Shown piece by piece: positions 32,426 through 41,287 of a stretch of DNA of 64,000 nucleotides. Origin of the DNA: Syntrophomonas zehnderi OL-4 (GTDB taxonomy: Bacteria; Bacillota; Syntrophomonadia; Syntrophomonadales; Syntrophomonadaceae); the NCBI RefSeq assembly GCF_000983115.1, contig NZ_CGIH01000038.1:1-64000 (forward strand), in the 5' to 3' direction. Every line of letters starts with the position of its first letter. Positions within the stretch are counted from its first letter, which is position 1. The translations under genes were made by a program, and so were the position numbers. Under the pieces are notes generated by a model. The model made no database searches and was not told where the DNA came from. It was given only the letters and a program-made list of their open reading frames with translations.

Positions 32426-33211
32426 TCATACTGCTGATTTTTGATAGAAAAAGGTCGCCAGGGAAGTAAAACCTATTTCCTTGGCCTGAAATATCTGCTC
32501 GGTGCTGCCTATAAACAACACGCCTCCCGGACGAAGCGCATCCACAAATTTACGATACAATTTAAACTTGGTTTCTTCAGTAAAATAGATTACTACATTG
32601 CGACATAAAATCAAATCATAATCCCTGCCAAAGGGGTCTTTTAATAAATCCTGTTTTTCAAATCTAACCATTTTTTTAATATCTTCAGCAACCCGGTAGT
32701 ATTCCCCGTCTTTTTGCATATACCGCTCCAGATAATAGGGCGGTAGCGTCTGCGCTGCCTTGGCAGAATACAGTCCTATCTGGGCACGTTCTAACACATC
32801 CTGATCCAGGTCGCTAGCTAGAATCTTGTCTGTCTTGCCAGGTATTTTTTCCTTGCAGAGCATAGCCAGAGAATAAGCTTCTTCGCCAGTGGAGCACCCG
32901 GCGCTCCATATTTTTAAGGGGGTTCGTTGTTTAAGTAAAACCGGAAATATTTCCTTTTCCAAAACCTCCCAATGGACTGGATTACGAAAAAACTCTGAAA
33001 CGTTAATGGTCAAATGCTCAATAAACTTACGGTATAAAACCTTATCCTTCTGAATCAAAGCTATAAATTCCTTGTAATCAGCAGCATGGGATGATCTCAT
33101 AAAACTATTAATACGTCGTTCCATTTGTGGCCTTTTATAAGCAGTCAGGTCTATTTTGCTCATTCCCTCAAACTGCCTGATAAACCACTCCCAGTCATAA
33201 ATACTCTCCAA
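32426..33211 (-). CDS. cheR: CheR-type chemotaxis protein methyltransferase
   Basis: 261 residues. The N-terminal helical domain (MESIYDWEWFIRQFEGMSKI, RPQMERRINSFM) is followed by the SAM-dependent methyltransferase domain with FFRNPVHWEVLEKEIFPVL, the SAM motif SAGCSTGEEAYSLAML, ASDLDQDVLERAQIGLY and LCRNVVIYF. The family adds methyl groups to glutamates of chemoreceptors. Start is TTG 33211 behind GGGAGG. It is 12 bp downstream of hemL, so it is almost certainly in the heme operon, an unusual place; no other chemotaxis gene is in the window. Confidence 0.92.
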   Translation of the reverse strand: MESIYDWEWFIRQFEGMSKIDLTAYKRPQMERRINSFMRSSHAADYKEFIALIQKDKVLYRKFIEHLTINVSEFFRNPVHWEVLEKEIFPVLLKQRTPLKIWSAGCSTGEEAYSLAMLCKEKIPGKTDKILASDLDQDVLERAQIGLYSAKAAQTLPPYYLERYMQKDGEYYRVAEDIKKMVRFEKQDLLKDPFGRDYDLILCRNVVIYFTEETKFKLYRKFVDALRPGGVLFIGSTEQIFQAKEIGFTSLATFFYQKSAV

Positions 33212-33223
33212 AACTGAACCTCC

Positions 33224-34510
33224 CTATTTCATTCTATCCAGGGCTCGTTCAATAGCAGCCACCGTCTGGTAAATATCCTCCAGTTCATGGGCGCAGGATA
33301 CAAAAGACACCTCAAACTGAGCCGGCGGCAAGTAGATGCCTTCCTGCAGAACTTCCCTATAGAAACGCGCATATTTTTGAGTATCACACTTCATGGCGCT
33401 CTCATAATCATACACCTCGTCTTCAGTAAAGAAAACGCAAAACATAGAACCCAACCGTTTTATGACATAATACATACCCCGGGCTTCAAACAAGGATCTA
33501 ATTTTGCCGGTTAAAAAATAACTAATTACCTCCATACGGTCATACCAATCGGTGTCCCGTAAAATCTTAAGAGTTGCCAGACCGGCGGCCATAGCCAGCG
33601 GATTTCCGGAAAGTGTTCCGGCCTGATATACTTCACCTTGCGGAGCGACCAGATCCATGATTTCTTTTTTGCCGCCATACGCCCCCACCGGCAAACCTCC
33701 CCCGATTATTTTACCCAGGGTGGTTAAATCAGGGACAATCCCGGTTATATTCTGTACACCGCCATAACAAAGCCGAAAGCCGGTGATCACCTCATCAAAA
33801 ATCAACAGACATCCATAGTTGTTACACAATTCCCGCAAGCCCACTAGAAATTCACGGGTACCGGGAATAAGACCCATATTACCGGCCACCGGTTCCACAA
33901 TAATTGCCGCAATATCAGCTCCCGATTGTCTAAAGGCTTCTTCTACGGACTCAAGATCATTATATCTGCATAGAATTGTTTCCCCGGTAATGGCTGAAGG
34001 CACACCTGGGCTAAGCTGACTGCCAGCGGTCAACATGCCTGATCCGGCTTTAATTAAGAAGGCATCGGCATGTCCATGATAACAGCCTTCAAACTTAATG
34101 ATTTTGTTGCGGCCGGTAAAGGCCCGGGCCAGGCGGATGGCACTCATGGTAGCTTCGGTTCCGGAGTTAACCATACGCACCTTTTCAATAGAAGGAAAAG
34201 CATCGCAAATCAATTCGGCCATTTCAATTTCTTTGGAGCAGGTAGCTCCAAAACTGGTTCCCTCCTGAGCACATTCACAGATGGCCTGAACCACTTCGGG
34301 GTGACTATGTCCCAGTATCAAGGGTCCCCAGGAACCGACATAGTCAATATATTCATTATCATCTTCATCAATTATCCTGCAGCCACTGGCCTTTTTCATA
34401 ATCAGGGGTGACCTTCCCACTGAATGAAAGGCCCGCACCGGACTGTTAACCCCGCCGGGCATAAGTTGAAGAGCTTTTTCATAAAGCTGATCCGACTTAG
34501 TGGTATCCAA
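33224..34510 (-). CDS. hemL: Glutamate-1-semialdehyde 2,1-aminomutase
   Basis: 428 residues, PLP enzyme converting glutamate-1-semialdehyde to 5-aminolevulinate, the step after HemA. Visible are LMPGGVNSPVRAFHSVG, MVNSGTEATMSAIRLARA, FEGCYHGHADAFLIKAGSG, IIVEPVAGNMGLIPG, FDEVITGFR and the Schiff-base lysine in TTLGKIIGGGLPVGAYGG. The start is TTG 34510, preceded by GGGGGAAC; the nearby ATG is out of frame. It lies downstream of ahbB (33 bp) in the operon. Confidence 0.95.
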   Translation of the reverse strand: MDTTKSDQLYEKALQLMPGGVNSPVRAFHSVGRSPLIMKKASGCRIIDEDDNEYIDYVGSWGPLILGHSHPEVVQAICECAQEGTSFGATCSKEIEMAELICDAFPSIEKVRMVNSGTEATMSAIRLARAFTGRNKIIKFEGCYHGHADAFLIKAGSGMLTAGSQLSPGVPSAITGETILCRYNDLESVEEAFRQSGADIAAIIVEPVAGNMGLIPGTREFLVGLRELCNNYGCLLIFDEVITGFRLCYGGVQNITGIVPDLTTLGKIIGGGLPVGAYGGKKEIMDLVAPQGEVYQAGTLSGNPLAMAAGLATLKILRDTDWYDRMEVISYFLTGKIRSLFEARGMYYVIKRLGSMFCVFFTEDEVYDYESAMKCDTQKYARFYREVLQEGIYLPPAQFEVSFVSCAHELEDIYQTVAAIERALDRMK

Positions 34511-34543
34511 TTCATGTTCCCCCGTTCACAAATATATGAATAT

Positions 34544-35011
34544 CTAAAAATACTGCATACTTACCTTCTTGAATTCACGCGTGCTTTTCAGCACTGCATA
34601 ATCCTGCAGCCCCGTTAAGTCCGATACCTTGGCGATAATTGCGGCCAGTTCCTGCTCGTCCCGGGCGTGAATCATGGTAAAAAGTACATAATTAAAATCA
34701 GCAGGTACCTCTCTTAAATAACAATGGCTTATTTCTTTGACACCAGCCATTATTTCCCCACATTTATCAGCCTTATCGGCATCCACCTGCCAGGCCACCA
34801 TAGCATTGAAACGATATCCCGCCTGCTGATGCCTTAGTACGGCACCCCATCTTCTTATGATGCCTTTATCTTGTAATAAGCGGATTCTATCCAAGATTTC
34901 AAAATCCGACAATTCAAGGCTTTGGGCCAGCTGTGCAAAGGGACGTGAGGTCAGAGGAAGATCCCCCTGCAGCATTTGTATAATTTTAGCGTCTATTTCA
35001 TCATAATTCAT
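34544..35011 (-). CDS. ahbB: Siroheme decarboxylase subunit B (Lrp/AsnC-like)
   Basis: 155 residues from ATG 35011 (MNYDEIDAKIIQML), overlapping the end of ahbA by 11 bp. N-terminal winged helix-turn-helix (about 1-60: FAQLAQSLELSDFEILDRIR) and C-terminal ligand-binding half with RRWGAVLRHQQAGYRFNAMV and ISHCYLREVPADFNYVLFTM. The pair AhbA-AhbB removes two acetate carboxyl groups from siroheme to give 12,18-didecarboxysiroheme. The His and Tyr in SHCYLRE match the family pattern. Although regulator-like in fold, such proteins are enzymes. A length of about 155 is normal. Confidence 0.88.
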   Translation of the reverse strand: MNYDEIDAKIIQMLQGDLPLTSRPFAQLAQSLELSDFEILDRIRLLQDKGIIRRWGAVLRHQQAGYRFNAMVAWQVDADKADKCGEIMAGVKEISHCYLREVPADFNYVLFTMIHARDEQELAAIIAKVSDLTGLQDYAVLKSTREFKKVSMQYF

Positions 35012-35474
35012 TTTGCTTCTCCATATCAAAGGAAACATTTATCTTATATACTTTACTGGCTGGCATGGATATCACTTTTAAACCAGATACCTCTTCCAGT
35101 TCCTTTAACTGCTTTTTTACTTCTGCCTGCGATCTCACCGTAAGGGTAAACCATACATTGTAATGATGTTCCCGTAAGTAATTGTGGGTTACGCCTGTCA
35201 TTTGATTTATCAGCTCGGCTGTTGCTTCGATCCTGTCCTCAGGTACTGACATGGCGCAAAGGGTTGAAGAAAAACCCAGTTTTGATGAGTTCATAATGCC
35301 GCCTATCCGCCTAATCAAGCCCTCGCTTTTTAGGCGGGCAATCCGCTTTAGTACCTCGTCTTCCTCAATACCCAGTTCCTGGGCGATATCCTTATAAGGC
35401 TGGACGGACAGCGGTAAAGAGTTTTGCAAAATATTTAACATGACCTGATCGGTTTTATCCAGCATATTCTTCAT
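35001..35474 (-). CDS. ahbA: Siroheme decarboxylase subunit A (Lrp/AsnC-like)
   Basis: 157 residues, homologous to its downstream partner. Winged helix at the N-terminus (YKDIAQELGIEEDEVLKRIA, EGLIRRIGGIMNSSKLGF) and a ferredoxin-like C-terminal half with THNYLREHHYNVWFTLTVRS. It forms a heterodimer with AhbB in the siroheme route to heme. Which of the two is A or B rests on order and similarity and could be reversed. Its start overlaps the ahbD stop by 4 bp (35471-35474), indicating translational coupling. Confidence 0.87.
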   Translation of the reverse strand: MKNMLDKTDQVMLNILQNSLPLSVQPYKDIAQELGIEEDEVLKRIARLKSEGLIRRIGGIMNSSKLGFSSTLCAMSVPEDRIEATAELINQMTGVTHNYLREHHYNVWFTLTVRSQAEVKKQLKELEEVSGLKVISMPASKVYKINVSFDMEKQNEL

Positions 35475-36463
35475 GCCTTTCTAGATGGATTATACAAACA
35501 CCAGCTGTCTTCCGACATGATACTGCCATTATAGTAATTGGCTCGAGCTCGGCAGCCACCACAGCTTGTTTTATAATCACAGATGCCGCATTTGCCTTCA
35601 TAATCCATAGTTCTTAGCTCCTTTAGAACCGGATTGTCAGACCAAATCTGGTGAAACGGAATTTCCCTAACGTTGCCCAGATACATATTCATATAGGCAC
35701 AGGGCTGTACATCTCCCTTTGGGCTTATTATACAGTAACTAATCCCGGCCAGACATCCTCTGGAAAAACGCAGGGGGATACCCTTTTTGTCCGCAACACG
35801 GATAAACTGCGGGGCACAGGTCGGCTTAATTTCAATCGGCACATTTTTTTGCTTTTCCATCAAGCGGGCAATGGTTTTTTCATATATTTCCACCCGCAAT
35901 GCCTCTTCTTCAATATTTACAGCTCGGCCGGTAGGCACCAGGAAAAACACATGATGCGCCATAGCCCCTAGTTCTACCGCAAAATCAGTGATTGCCTCCA
36001 GTTCGTCAACATTCCAATCCATAACCGTCGTATGGATTTGAAAAGGTATACCGGCCTCTTTTAAATTGTTTATGCCGTTCATGGTTAATTCAGAAGTATT
36101 TTCCAGCTTACGGAAAGCATCATTTTTTTCCGGAATCAGGGTATCCAAACTAACCCCGGCTGCCAGGAAGCCAGCTTCTTTCAGTTGATGCGCCGTCTTC
36201 GGCGTAATCAGGGTAGCATTGGTTCCCAGCACCGGACGTAACCCCTGTTGACGGGCATAGGCACCAAGTTCATAGATATCCGGTCTAAGTAGTGGCTCTC
36301 CGCCACTGAAAATCATGATTTTAAAACCGGCTTTTTTAATTTCCTCAATGAGTGTGCGGGCTTCATTTGTATCAAGCTCGTCCGCAGCTTTGGCGCCGGC
36401 ATCTCGATAACAATGGTCACAAAACATATTGCATTGATTGGTGGTATTCCAGGAAACCAGCAT
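35471..36463 (-). CDS. ahbD: Radical SAM heme synthase (AhbD/NirJ2-like)
   Basis: 330 residues. The radical SAM cluster motif CNMFCDHCY (12-20) is at the very N-terminus, followed by IFSGGEPLLRPDIYEL and VLGTNATL. The C-terminal auxiliary cluster region has CLAGISYCIISPKGDVQPC and CGICDYKTSCGGCRARA. In the alternative heme pathway this enzyme decarboxylates two propionates of Fe-coproporphyrin III to heme b. AhbC and AhbD are alike; the shorter form with N-terminal CxxxCxxC is named NirJ2 in Firmicutes. No strong Shine-Dalgarno precedes ATG 36463, but conservation starts there. ahbA follows with a 4-bp overlap. Confidence 0.85.
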   Translation of the reverse strand: MLVSWNTTNQCNMFCDHCYRDAGAKAADELDTNEARTLIEEIKKAGFKIMIFSGGEPLLRPDIYELGAYARQQGLRPVLGTNATLITPKTAHQLKEAGFLAAGVSLDTLIPEKNDAFRKLENTSELTMNGINNLKEAGIPFQIHTTVMDWNVDELEAITDFAVELGAMAHHVFFLVPTGRAVNIEEEALRVEIYEKTIARLMEKQKNVPIEIKPTCAPQFIRVADKKGIPLRFSRGCLAGISYCIISPKGDVQPCAYMNMYLGNVREIPFHQIWSDNPVLKELRTMDYEGKCGICDYKTSCGGCRARANYYNGSIMSEDSWCLYNPSRKA

Positions 36464-36586
36464 TTACTTCGATTAATAGTCCCGGTCAATAATCAAGCTA
36501 TTTTAAATTATTAACCTAACTATTTAACCTTCCCCCTCTCTCCGTAATGACACAGGAGAACCGACCCCTTGTTCTCTTGGTCTGGT

Positions 36587-37558
36587 TTAAATAAGGCGAG
36601 CCATATCTTTGGCTGCGTAGGTAATAATCAAATCAGCTCCGGCCCTTTTAATTGAGGTCATTACTTCCAGCATTACCGTCTCTTCATGGATCCACCCCTG
36701 AGCAGCAGCTGCTTTTATAATACTATATTCCCCGCTCACATTGTAAGCTGCCGTAGGCATTCCAAATTTCTCCTTGACGGCTTTAATTACATCCAGATAG
36801 GCCAGAGCCGGTTTAACCATTACAATATCGGCTCCTTCAAGAATATCCAGTTCAACTTCGCGCAGGGCCTCATTTATGTTGCCAGGATCCATCTGGTAGC
36901 TGCGCCGATCTCCAAATTTTGGTGCACAGTCCGCAGCATCCCTAAACGGTCCGTAAAAACTTGATGCAAATTTGGCGGCATAGGACATGATAGGCAGGTT
37001 TTCAAAACCCATTTCATCCAATCGATTTCTGATAAATCCTACCCGCCCGTCCATCATATCCGATGGCGCTACCAGGTCACAGCCGGCCCGGGCATGGGAC
37101 AATGCTTCTTCGGCCAACAGTTCCAGGGTGCGATCATTGTCCACGGTCTGATCTGGATTCAGTACACCGCAATGTCCATGACTGGTATATTCACACAGGC
37201 ATACATCCGTAATAACCATCAACTCCGGGCTGATATCCTTGATTTTTTTGGTAGCCTCCTGTACCGGCCCATGATCACTGGCGGCCTCACTTCCCAGAGG
37301 ATCTTTGTGCTCAGGGATACCAAACAGCAAAACCGCTGGTATTCCTAAAGCCTCCAGTTCTTTTATTTCTTTATCCAACAGATCTACGGAATACTGGTTA
37401 ACACCCGGCATCGAAGTAATCGGGTTTTTTTTCTCCTTACCCGGGCAGACAAATAGCGGATAGATAAAGTCATTTACAGATAAACGGGTTTCTCTTACCA
37501 TACTACGCAGTGTTTCATTGGCTCGCAGTCGTCTCATTCTGTTGTGCGGAAAAGCCAT
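36587..37558 (-). CDS. hemB: 5-aminolevulinate dehydratase (porphobilinogen synthase)
   Basis: 323 residues. It joins two 5-aminolevulinate molecules to porphobilinogen. The zinc-type cysteine cluster [16 protein letters not shown] is present, with one active-site Lys in [19 protein letters not shown] and the Schiff-base Lys in [26 protein letters not shown] is also conserved. The three-Cys motif means a zinc-dependent rather than Asp-rich magnesium form. It lies 12 bp upstream of... the preceding ahbC gene ends 12 bp before its start, so the two are co-transcribed. Confidence 0.95.
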   Translation of the reverse strand: MAFPHNRMRRLRANETLRSMVRETRLSVNDFIYPLFVCPGKEKKNPITSMPGVNQYSVDLLDKEIKELEALGIPAVLLFGIPEHKDPLGSEAASDHGPVQEATKKIKDISPELMVITDVCLCEYTSHGHCGVLNPDQTVDNDRTLELLAEEALSHARAGCDLVAPSDMMDGRVGFIRNRLDEMGFENLPIMSYAAKFASSFYGPFRDAADCAPKFGDRRSYQMDPGNINEALREVELDILEGADIVMVKPALAYLDVIKAVKEKFGMPTAAYNVSGEYSIIKAAAAQGWIHEETVMLEVMTSIKRAGADLIITYAAKDMARLI

Positions 37559-37570
37559 CCTCTCAGCTCC

Positions 37571-38743
37571 TTATGGTGCGATCTCATCCTTATCGAGATA
37601 GCAGGCTGGATCTTCAGCCCAAATATCATTGTAAACCGCCCGGGCTCTGATTCTACATCCAGAACACAGTGGTTTGTAGGTACAATCAGCACATTTGCCT
37701 TTTACATGCTGCTCTTTGACTCTTAATTTTACCATTAATTCATCATCTGAATTCCATATCTGGCTAAAGGGTGTTTCTTTCACATTACCTACGGTGTAAT
37801 CCTGCCAAAATTGACAAGGATGAACATTTCCCCGGGCATCTACATTGGCAAACTTGGTTCCGGCTGAACAGCCGCCATGCATTTTCAGCAGATGTATGAC
37901 TTCATCGGCCCGTTCGGGGTTATTTTTTTTGATGCTATTATATAGGTAAATACCATCGGCATGGTTGTCAGTAGTTAATATCTCAGTCTCAATGCCGCGT
38001 TTATTTAAATCCAGGGTTTTTTGACTGACCAGATCCAAAATAGCCCGTTTTTCTTCCCGGTTGGTGTCCATATCCATCATTTCATGTCCCCGGCCGGCGT
38101 AAACCAAATGATACATACAGAAGCGGGGGATTTTTTCTTCCTCTATTATTTCAAAAATACGCGGCAGATCAGCCTGGTTATAGCGATTGACTGTAAACCG
38201 CAAACCGGTTTTAACGCCCTGGCTCAAACAGGCCCGCACCCCTTTTATAGCTTGGTCAAAAGCTCCGGCTTTATTGCGGAAATCATCATGCGTCTCAGGA
38301 GCGCCATCAATACTTATGCCTACATACTGAAACCCGGCCTTTTTAATCTCACGGGCCACATCCTCATCAATCAAGGTTCCATTGGTGGATATCACAGGTC
38401 TTAAGCCTTTTTCCGCCGCCATTTTTCCCAGATGAAAAATATCCTTGCGTAACAGGGGTTCCCCCCCGGAAAAAAGCAATACCGGAACTTTCATCTGGGC
38501 CAAATCAGAGATCATATTCTCCGCTTGCGTCGTTGTTAATTCGTGATCATAATTATGATCTTCAGCATCTATATAACAATGCTTGCAACGCAGATTGCAG
38601 CGCTGGGTCGTGTTCCATACCACCAGCGGCCGGTTAAGATCAGAGAATTGCAATAATTGCGGGGGTACTTCTTCCCTGCCGCTATGCTGAATAACCTCGG
38701 AAACGGTTGCGGTGCCACACAGTAATTTCGTACATCCAATCAT
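37571..38743 (-). CDS. ahbC: Radical SAM 12,18-didecarboxysiroheme deacetylase (AhbC/NirJ1-like)
   Basis: 390 residues from ATG 38743 (AAGGAGTG upstream; the longer frame to 38794 lacks support). An N-terminal 50-residue extension precedes the radical SAM motif CNLRCKHCY, LFSGGEPLLRKDIFHLG and VISTNGTLI. The C-terminal auxiliary cluster region has CSAGTKFANVDARGNVHPC and CADCTYKPLCSGCRIRA. In the siroheme branch this step removes the acetate side chains to give Fe-coproporphyrin III. The longer NirJ1 form with a cobA-hemD gene directly upstream (7 bp) fits the Heliobacterium/Desulfitobacterium gene order. Confidence 0.86.
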   Translation of the reverse strand: MIGCTKLLCGTATVSEVIQHSGREEVPPQLLQFSDLNRPLVVWNTTQRCNLRCKHCYIDAEDHNYDHELTTTQAENMISDLAQMKVPVLLFSGGEPLLRKDIFHLGKMAAEKGLRPVISTNGTLIDEDVAREIKKAGFQYVGISIDGAPETHDDFRNKAGAFDQAIKGVRACLSQGVKTGLRFTVNRYNQADLPRIFEIIEEEKIPRFCMYHLVYAGRGHEMMDMDTNREEKRAILDLVSQKTLDLNKRGIETEILTTDNHADGIYLYNSIKKNNPERADEVIHLLKMHGGCSAGTKFANVDARGNVHPCQFWQDYTVGNVKETPFSQIWNSDDELMVKLRVKEQHVKGKCADCTYKPLCSGCRIRARAVYNDIWAEDPACYLDKDEIAP

Positions 38744-38750
38744 AATTTGA

Positions 38751-40304
38751 TCACTCCTTCTTAAGCTGCGCTTTCTTCTTGTTGGCATCGACATCCCTTA
38801 ATAAAGCATCAACAAGGCCATCAATAGTGTATTTTTCTGCTGTTATATCAACGTTAAAGCCGTTTTCCTGAGCAGTTTTTGCAGTAATAGGTCCAATACA
38901 GCTTATTTTGGTCTGCCGATTTAGTATTTGCACCTGTTCTTGGCCGATTATATTTACGAAATTCGTAACCGTTGAAGAACTGGTAAATGTAATATAGTCC
39001 AGACCTGCATTAAACATCTCATCCCAATCCGCCCGGTTGGCACTTTTAGGGATAACCGCCTGGTAGAGATAACATTCATCCACCTGGGCGCCCATTTCCC
39101 GCAAACTCTGCGGCAAAATCTCCCGAGCTCCCCGGGCCCGGGGTAAAAGCACCTTTTGTCCAGGCGTAATAAGATTCCCTAGTTTTTCTATGATACCTTC
39201 GGCTTTATATTCCTCCGGAATAATATCAATCACTAGACCGCGGTTTTCTAAATTGGCAGCCGTAGCCGGGCCAATCGCACATATCTTAAGGCCGGACAAA
39301 CTGCGGATATCTCTGCCCTGCCCCCGCAATTTCTTAAAAAATATATCAACGGCATTTGTGCTGGTAAATATCAGCCAATCATATTCTCCCAGGCTTTCAA
39401 ACGACTGATAAAGGTTTTTAAGGTCGACTTCTTCTTTAATCTCTATAGTCGGAAACTCTATAGCCTTTCCGCCTAACTGCCGAATCTTTTCTGCCAATAC
39501 GCTGGCTTGAGTTCTGGATCTGGTAACCAAAATACGCTGACCCCAGAGGGGTTTGTTTTCAAGCCACATCAGGCTCTGGCGCAGGTTCACCGTATCTCCT
39601 ACCACTATGATGGCCGGGGGCTGTAAGTCCGCCCGGACTACCCTCTCCACTATATCCTCCAGGGTGCCTGATACTACTTCCTGATCGGCTCGGGTTCCAT
39701 TTCTGATTAAAGCCACCGGGGTCTGTGGGCTACGTCCATTCGTCACCAACTGGGTAACAATATATTCCAGGTTTTCAACTCCCATTAGAAAAACCAAGGT
39801 GCCTATTCCAGTCGATATTTGGGCCCAGTTAATTGAGCTGATTTCTTTACCCGGCCTCTCATGACCAGTAATAACGGCAAAACTGGAAGTAGCTTCCCGG
39901 TGGGTTACGGGTATGCCGGCATAGGCAGGCACGGCAATAGCCGATGTTATGCCGGGTATCACGGCAAAATCAAAACCGTTTTCCCTTACATATAGGGCTT
40001 CCTCTCCGCCCCGTCCGAACACAAACGGATCTCCGCCTTTTAAGCGTACTACCAGTTTTCCTTGGGCAGCCTTCTTGACTAAAAGCGCATTTATTTCATC
40101 TTGATTAAGGGTGTGTTGACTGGATGCTTTGCCTACATAGATCAACTCCGCATCTGGGTTAGCATATGCCAGTATTTCCTCCCCAACCAAGCGATCATAA
40201 ACGACTACCTCCGCCTCCTGGAGAACCTGTTTGCCTTTTATCGTGAACAATCCCGGATCGCCTGGTCCGGCCCCCACCAGATAAACAAATCCCTTTTTAT
40301 CCAT
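38751..40304 (-). CDS. cobA-hemD: Fused uroporphyrinogen-III methyltransferase / uroporphyrinogen-III synthase
   Basis: 517 residues with two domains. N-terminal SUMT (about 1-250): VYLVGAGPGDPGLFTIKG, VRLKGGDPFVFGRGGEEALY, AVPAYAGIPVTHR, LVFLMGVENLEYI, GTRADQEVVSGTLEDI. C-terminal HemD (about 255-505): RILVTRSRTQASVLAEKI, DWLIFTSTNAVDIFF, CAIGPATAANLENRG, YITFTSSSTVTNFV. One protein both closes the tetrapyrrole ring and methylates it twice to precorrin-2. The fusion is common in Firmicutes and delta-proteobacteria. The C-terminus ends in a lysine-rich tail. Confidence 0.93.
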   Translation of the reverse strand: MDKKGFVYLVGAGPGDPGLFTIKGKQVLQEAEVVVYDRLVGEEILAYANPDAELIYVGKASSQHTLNQDEINALLVKKAAQGKLVVRLKGGDPFVFGRGGEEALYVRENGFDFAVIPGITSAIAVPAYAGIPVTHREATSSFAVITGHERPGKEISSINWAQISTGIGTLVFLMGVENLEYIVTQLVTNGRSPQTPVALIRNGTRADQEVVSGTLEDIVERVVRADLQPPAIIVVGDTVNLRQSLMWLENKPLWGQRILVTRSRTQASVLAEKIRQLGGKAIEFPTIEIKEEVDLKNLYQSFESLGEYDWLIFTSTNAVDIFFKKLRGQGRDIRSLSGLKICAIGPATAANLENRGLVIDIIPEEYKAEGIIEKLGNLITPGQKVLLPRARGAREILPQSLREMGAQVDECYLYQAVIPKSANRADWDEMFNAGLDYITFTSSSTVTNFVNIIGQEQVQILNRQTKISCIGPITAKTAQENGFNVDITAEKYTIDGLVDALLRDVDANKKKAQLKKE

Positions 40305-40306
40305 GT

Positions 40307-41287
40307 TTAATCTCCCAGTCCTTTTATTTCTTCCAGTATTTGTCCGGCCCCTGCCCTAAGAAGGCTTGCGGCCAGGCCTTGTCCAGCTTCCTTGACCTGA
40401 CGGACAGTTGCCTGCCGCACAGAAAAATCTGTCAAAAATTCATAGTCGAGCGGTAACTCAATTTCAACTGAATCTTTGTAAACCTGGCTGCCATCCAGAG
40501 CAGCGACCAATCCTTCGATAAGAACTTTGCTTTCAGTTACTCTGGCCAGGCAAGCTATCGGCACCTGGCAGCCGCCTTCCAGTTCAGCCAAAAAAGCTCT
40601 TTCCGCACTCGTTTCCAGCCAGCATTCGGTATCGTTGATTGATTCCAGGATGCTACGAACCGGCACATCATCCCGGCGAATCTCGACTGCCACGGCTCCC
40701 TGACCGACTGCAGGCAATATTTGTTCAACTGGAATAATCTGACTGATGCTGTCGACAAAGCCGAGACGTTTAACCCCGGCGAAGGCCAGGATAATGCCAT
40801 CAAGTTGCTCCTCATGCATTTTTCTGATGCGGGTCTCGACATTACCGCGCATATTTACCAGTTCAAGATCCGGCCGCAAGGCTTTTAATTGAGCTATGCG
40901 GCGCAGGCTGGAGGTTCCAATTACGGCCCCCTGCGGTAAGGTTTGCAGGGTGTACCCCTGCGGAGATATCAGTACATCCTGGGGTATTTCCCTTTTCAAA
41001 ACTGCGCCCAGGGCTAGTCCCTCACCTAAAACCGAAGGCAGGTCTTTCATGCTATGTACGGCCAGATCAATACGGTTGGCCAAGAGTTCATTTTCGATTT
41101 CCCGGGTAAACAGCCCCTTATCACCGATCTGAGCCAAGGGGACATCCAAAATCTTGTCACCCTTGGTTTTAATAATAACGATTTCTATATTCAGTTCAGG
41201 CATCCGGGCAGATATTTGGCGGGCGACATACTCTGCCTGCCAGATCGCCAGTTTACTTCCCCTGGTTCCCAATCTTAAAACTTGCAT
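40307..41287 (-). CDS. hemC: Hydroxymethylbilane synthase (porphobilinogen deaminase)
   Basis: 326 residues. It polymerises four porphobilinogens. Seen are LRLGTRGSKLAIWQAEYVA, IIKTKGDKILDVPLAQIG, GLFTREIENELLANRIDLAV, HSMKDLPS, IGTSSLRRIAQLKALRP, GNVETRIRKM and AVGQGAVAVEIR. The Cys that carries the dipyrromethane cofactor is in LEGGCQVPIACLARV. The start ATG 41287 overlaps the end of hemA by 35 bp and the stop is 2 bp before cobA-hemD. Confidence 0.95.
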   Translation of the reverse strand: MQVLRLGTRGSKLAIWQAEYVARQISARMPELNIEIVIIKTKGDKILDVPLAQIGDKGLFTREIENELLANRIDLAVHSMKDLPSVLGEGLALGAVLKREIPQDVLISPQGYTLQTLPQGAVIGTSSLRRIAQLKALRPDLELVNMRGNVETRIRKMHEEQLDGIILAFAGVKRLGFVDSISQIIPVEQILPAVGQGAVAVEIRRDDVPVRSILESINDTECWLETSAERAFLAELEGGCQVPIACLARVTESKVLIEGLVAALDGSQVYKDSVEIELPLDYEFLTDFSVRQATVRQVKEAGQGLAASLLRAGAGQILEEIKGLGD

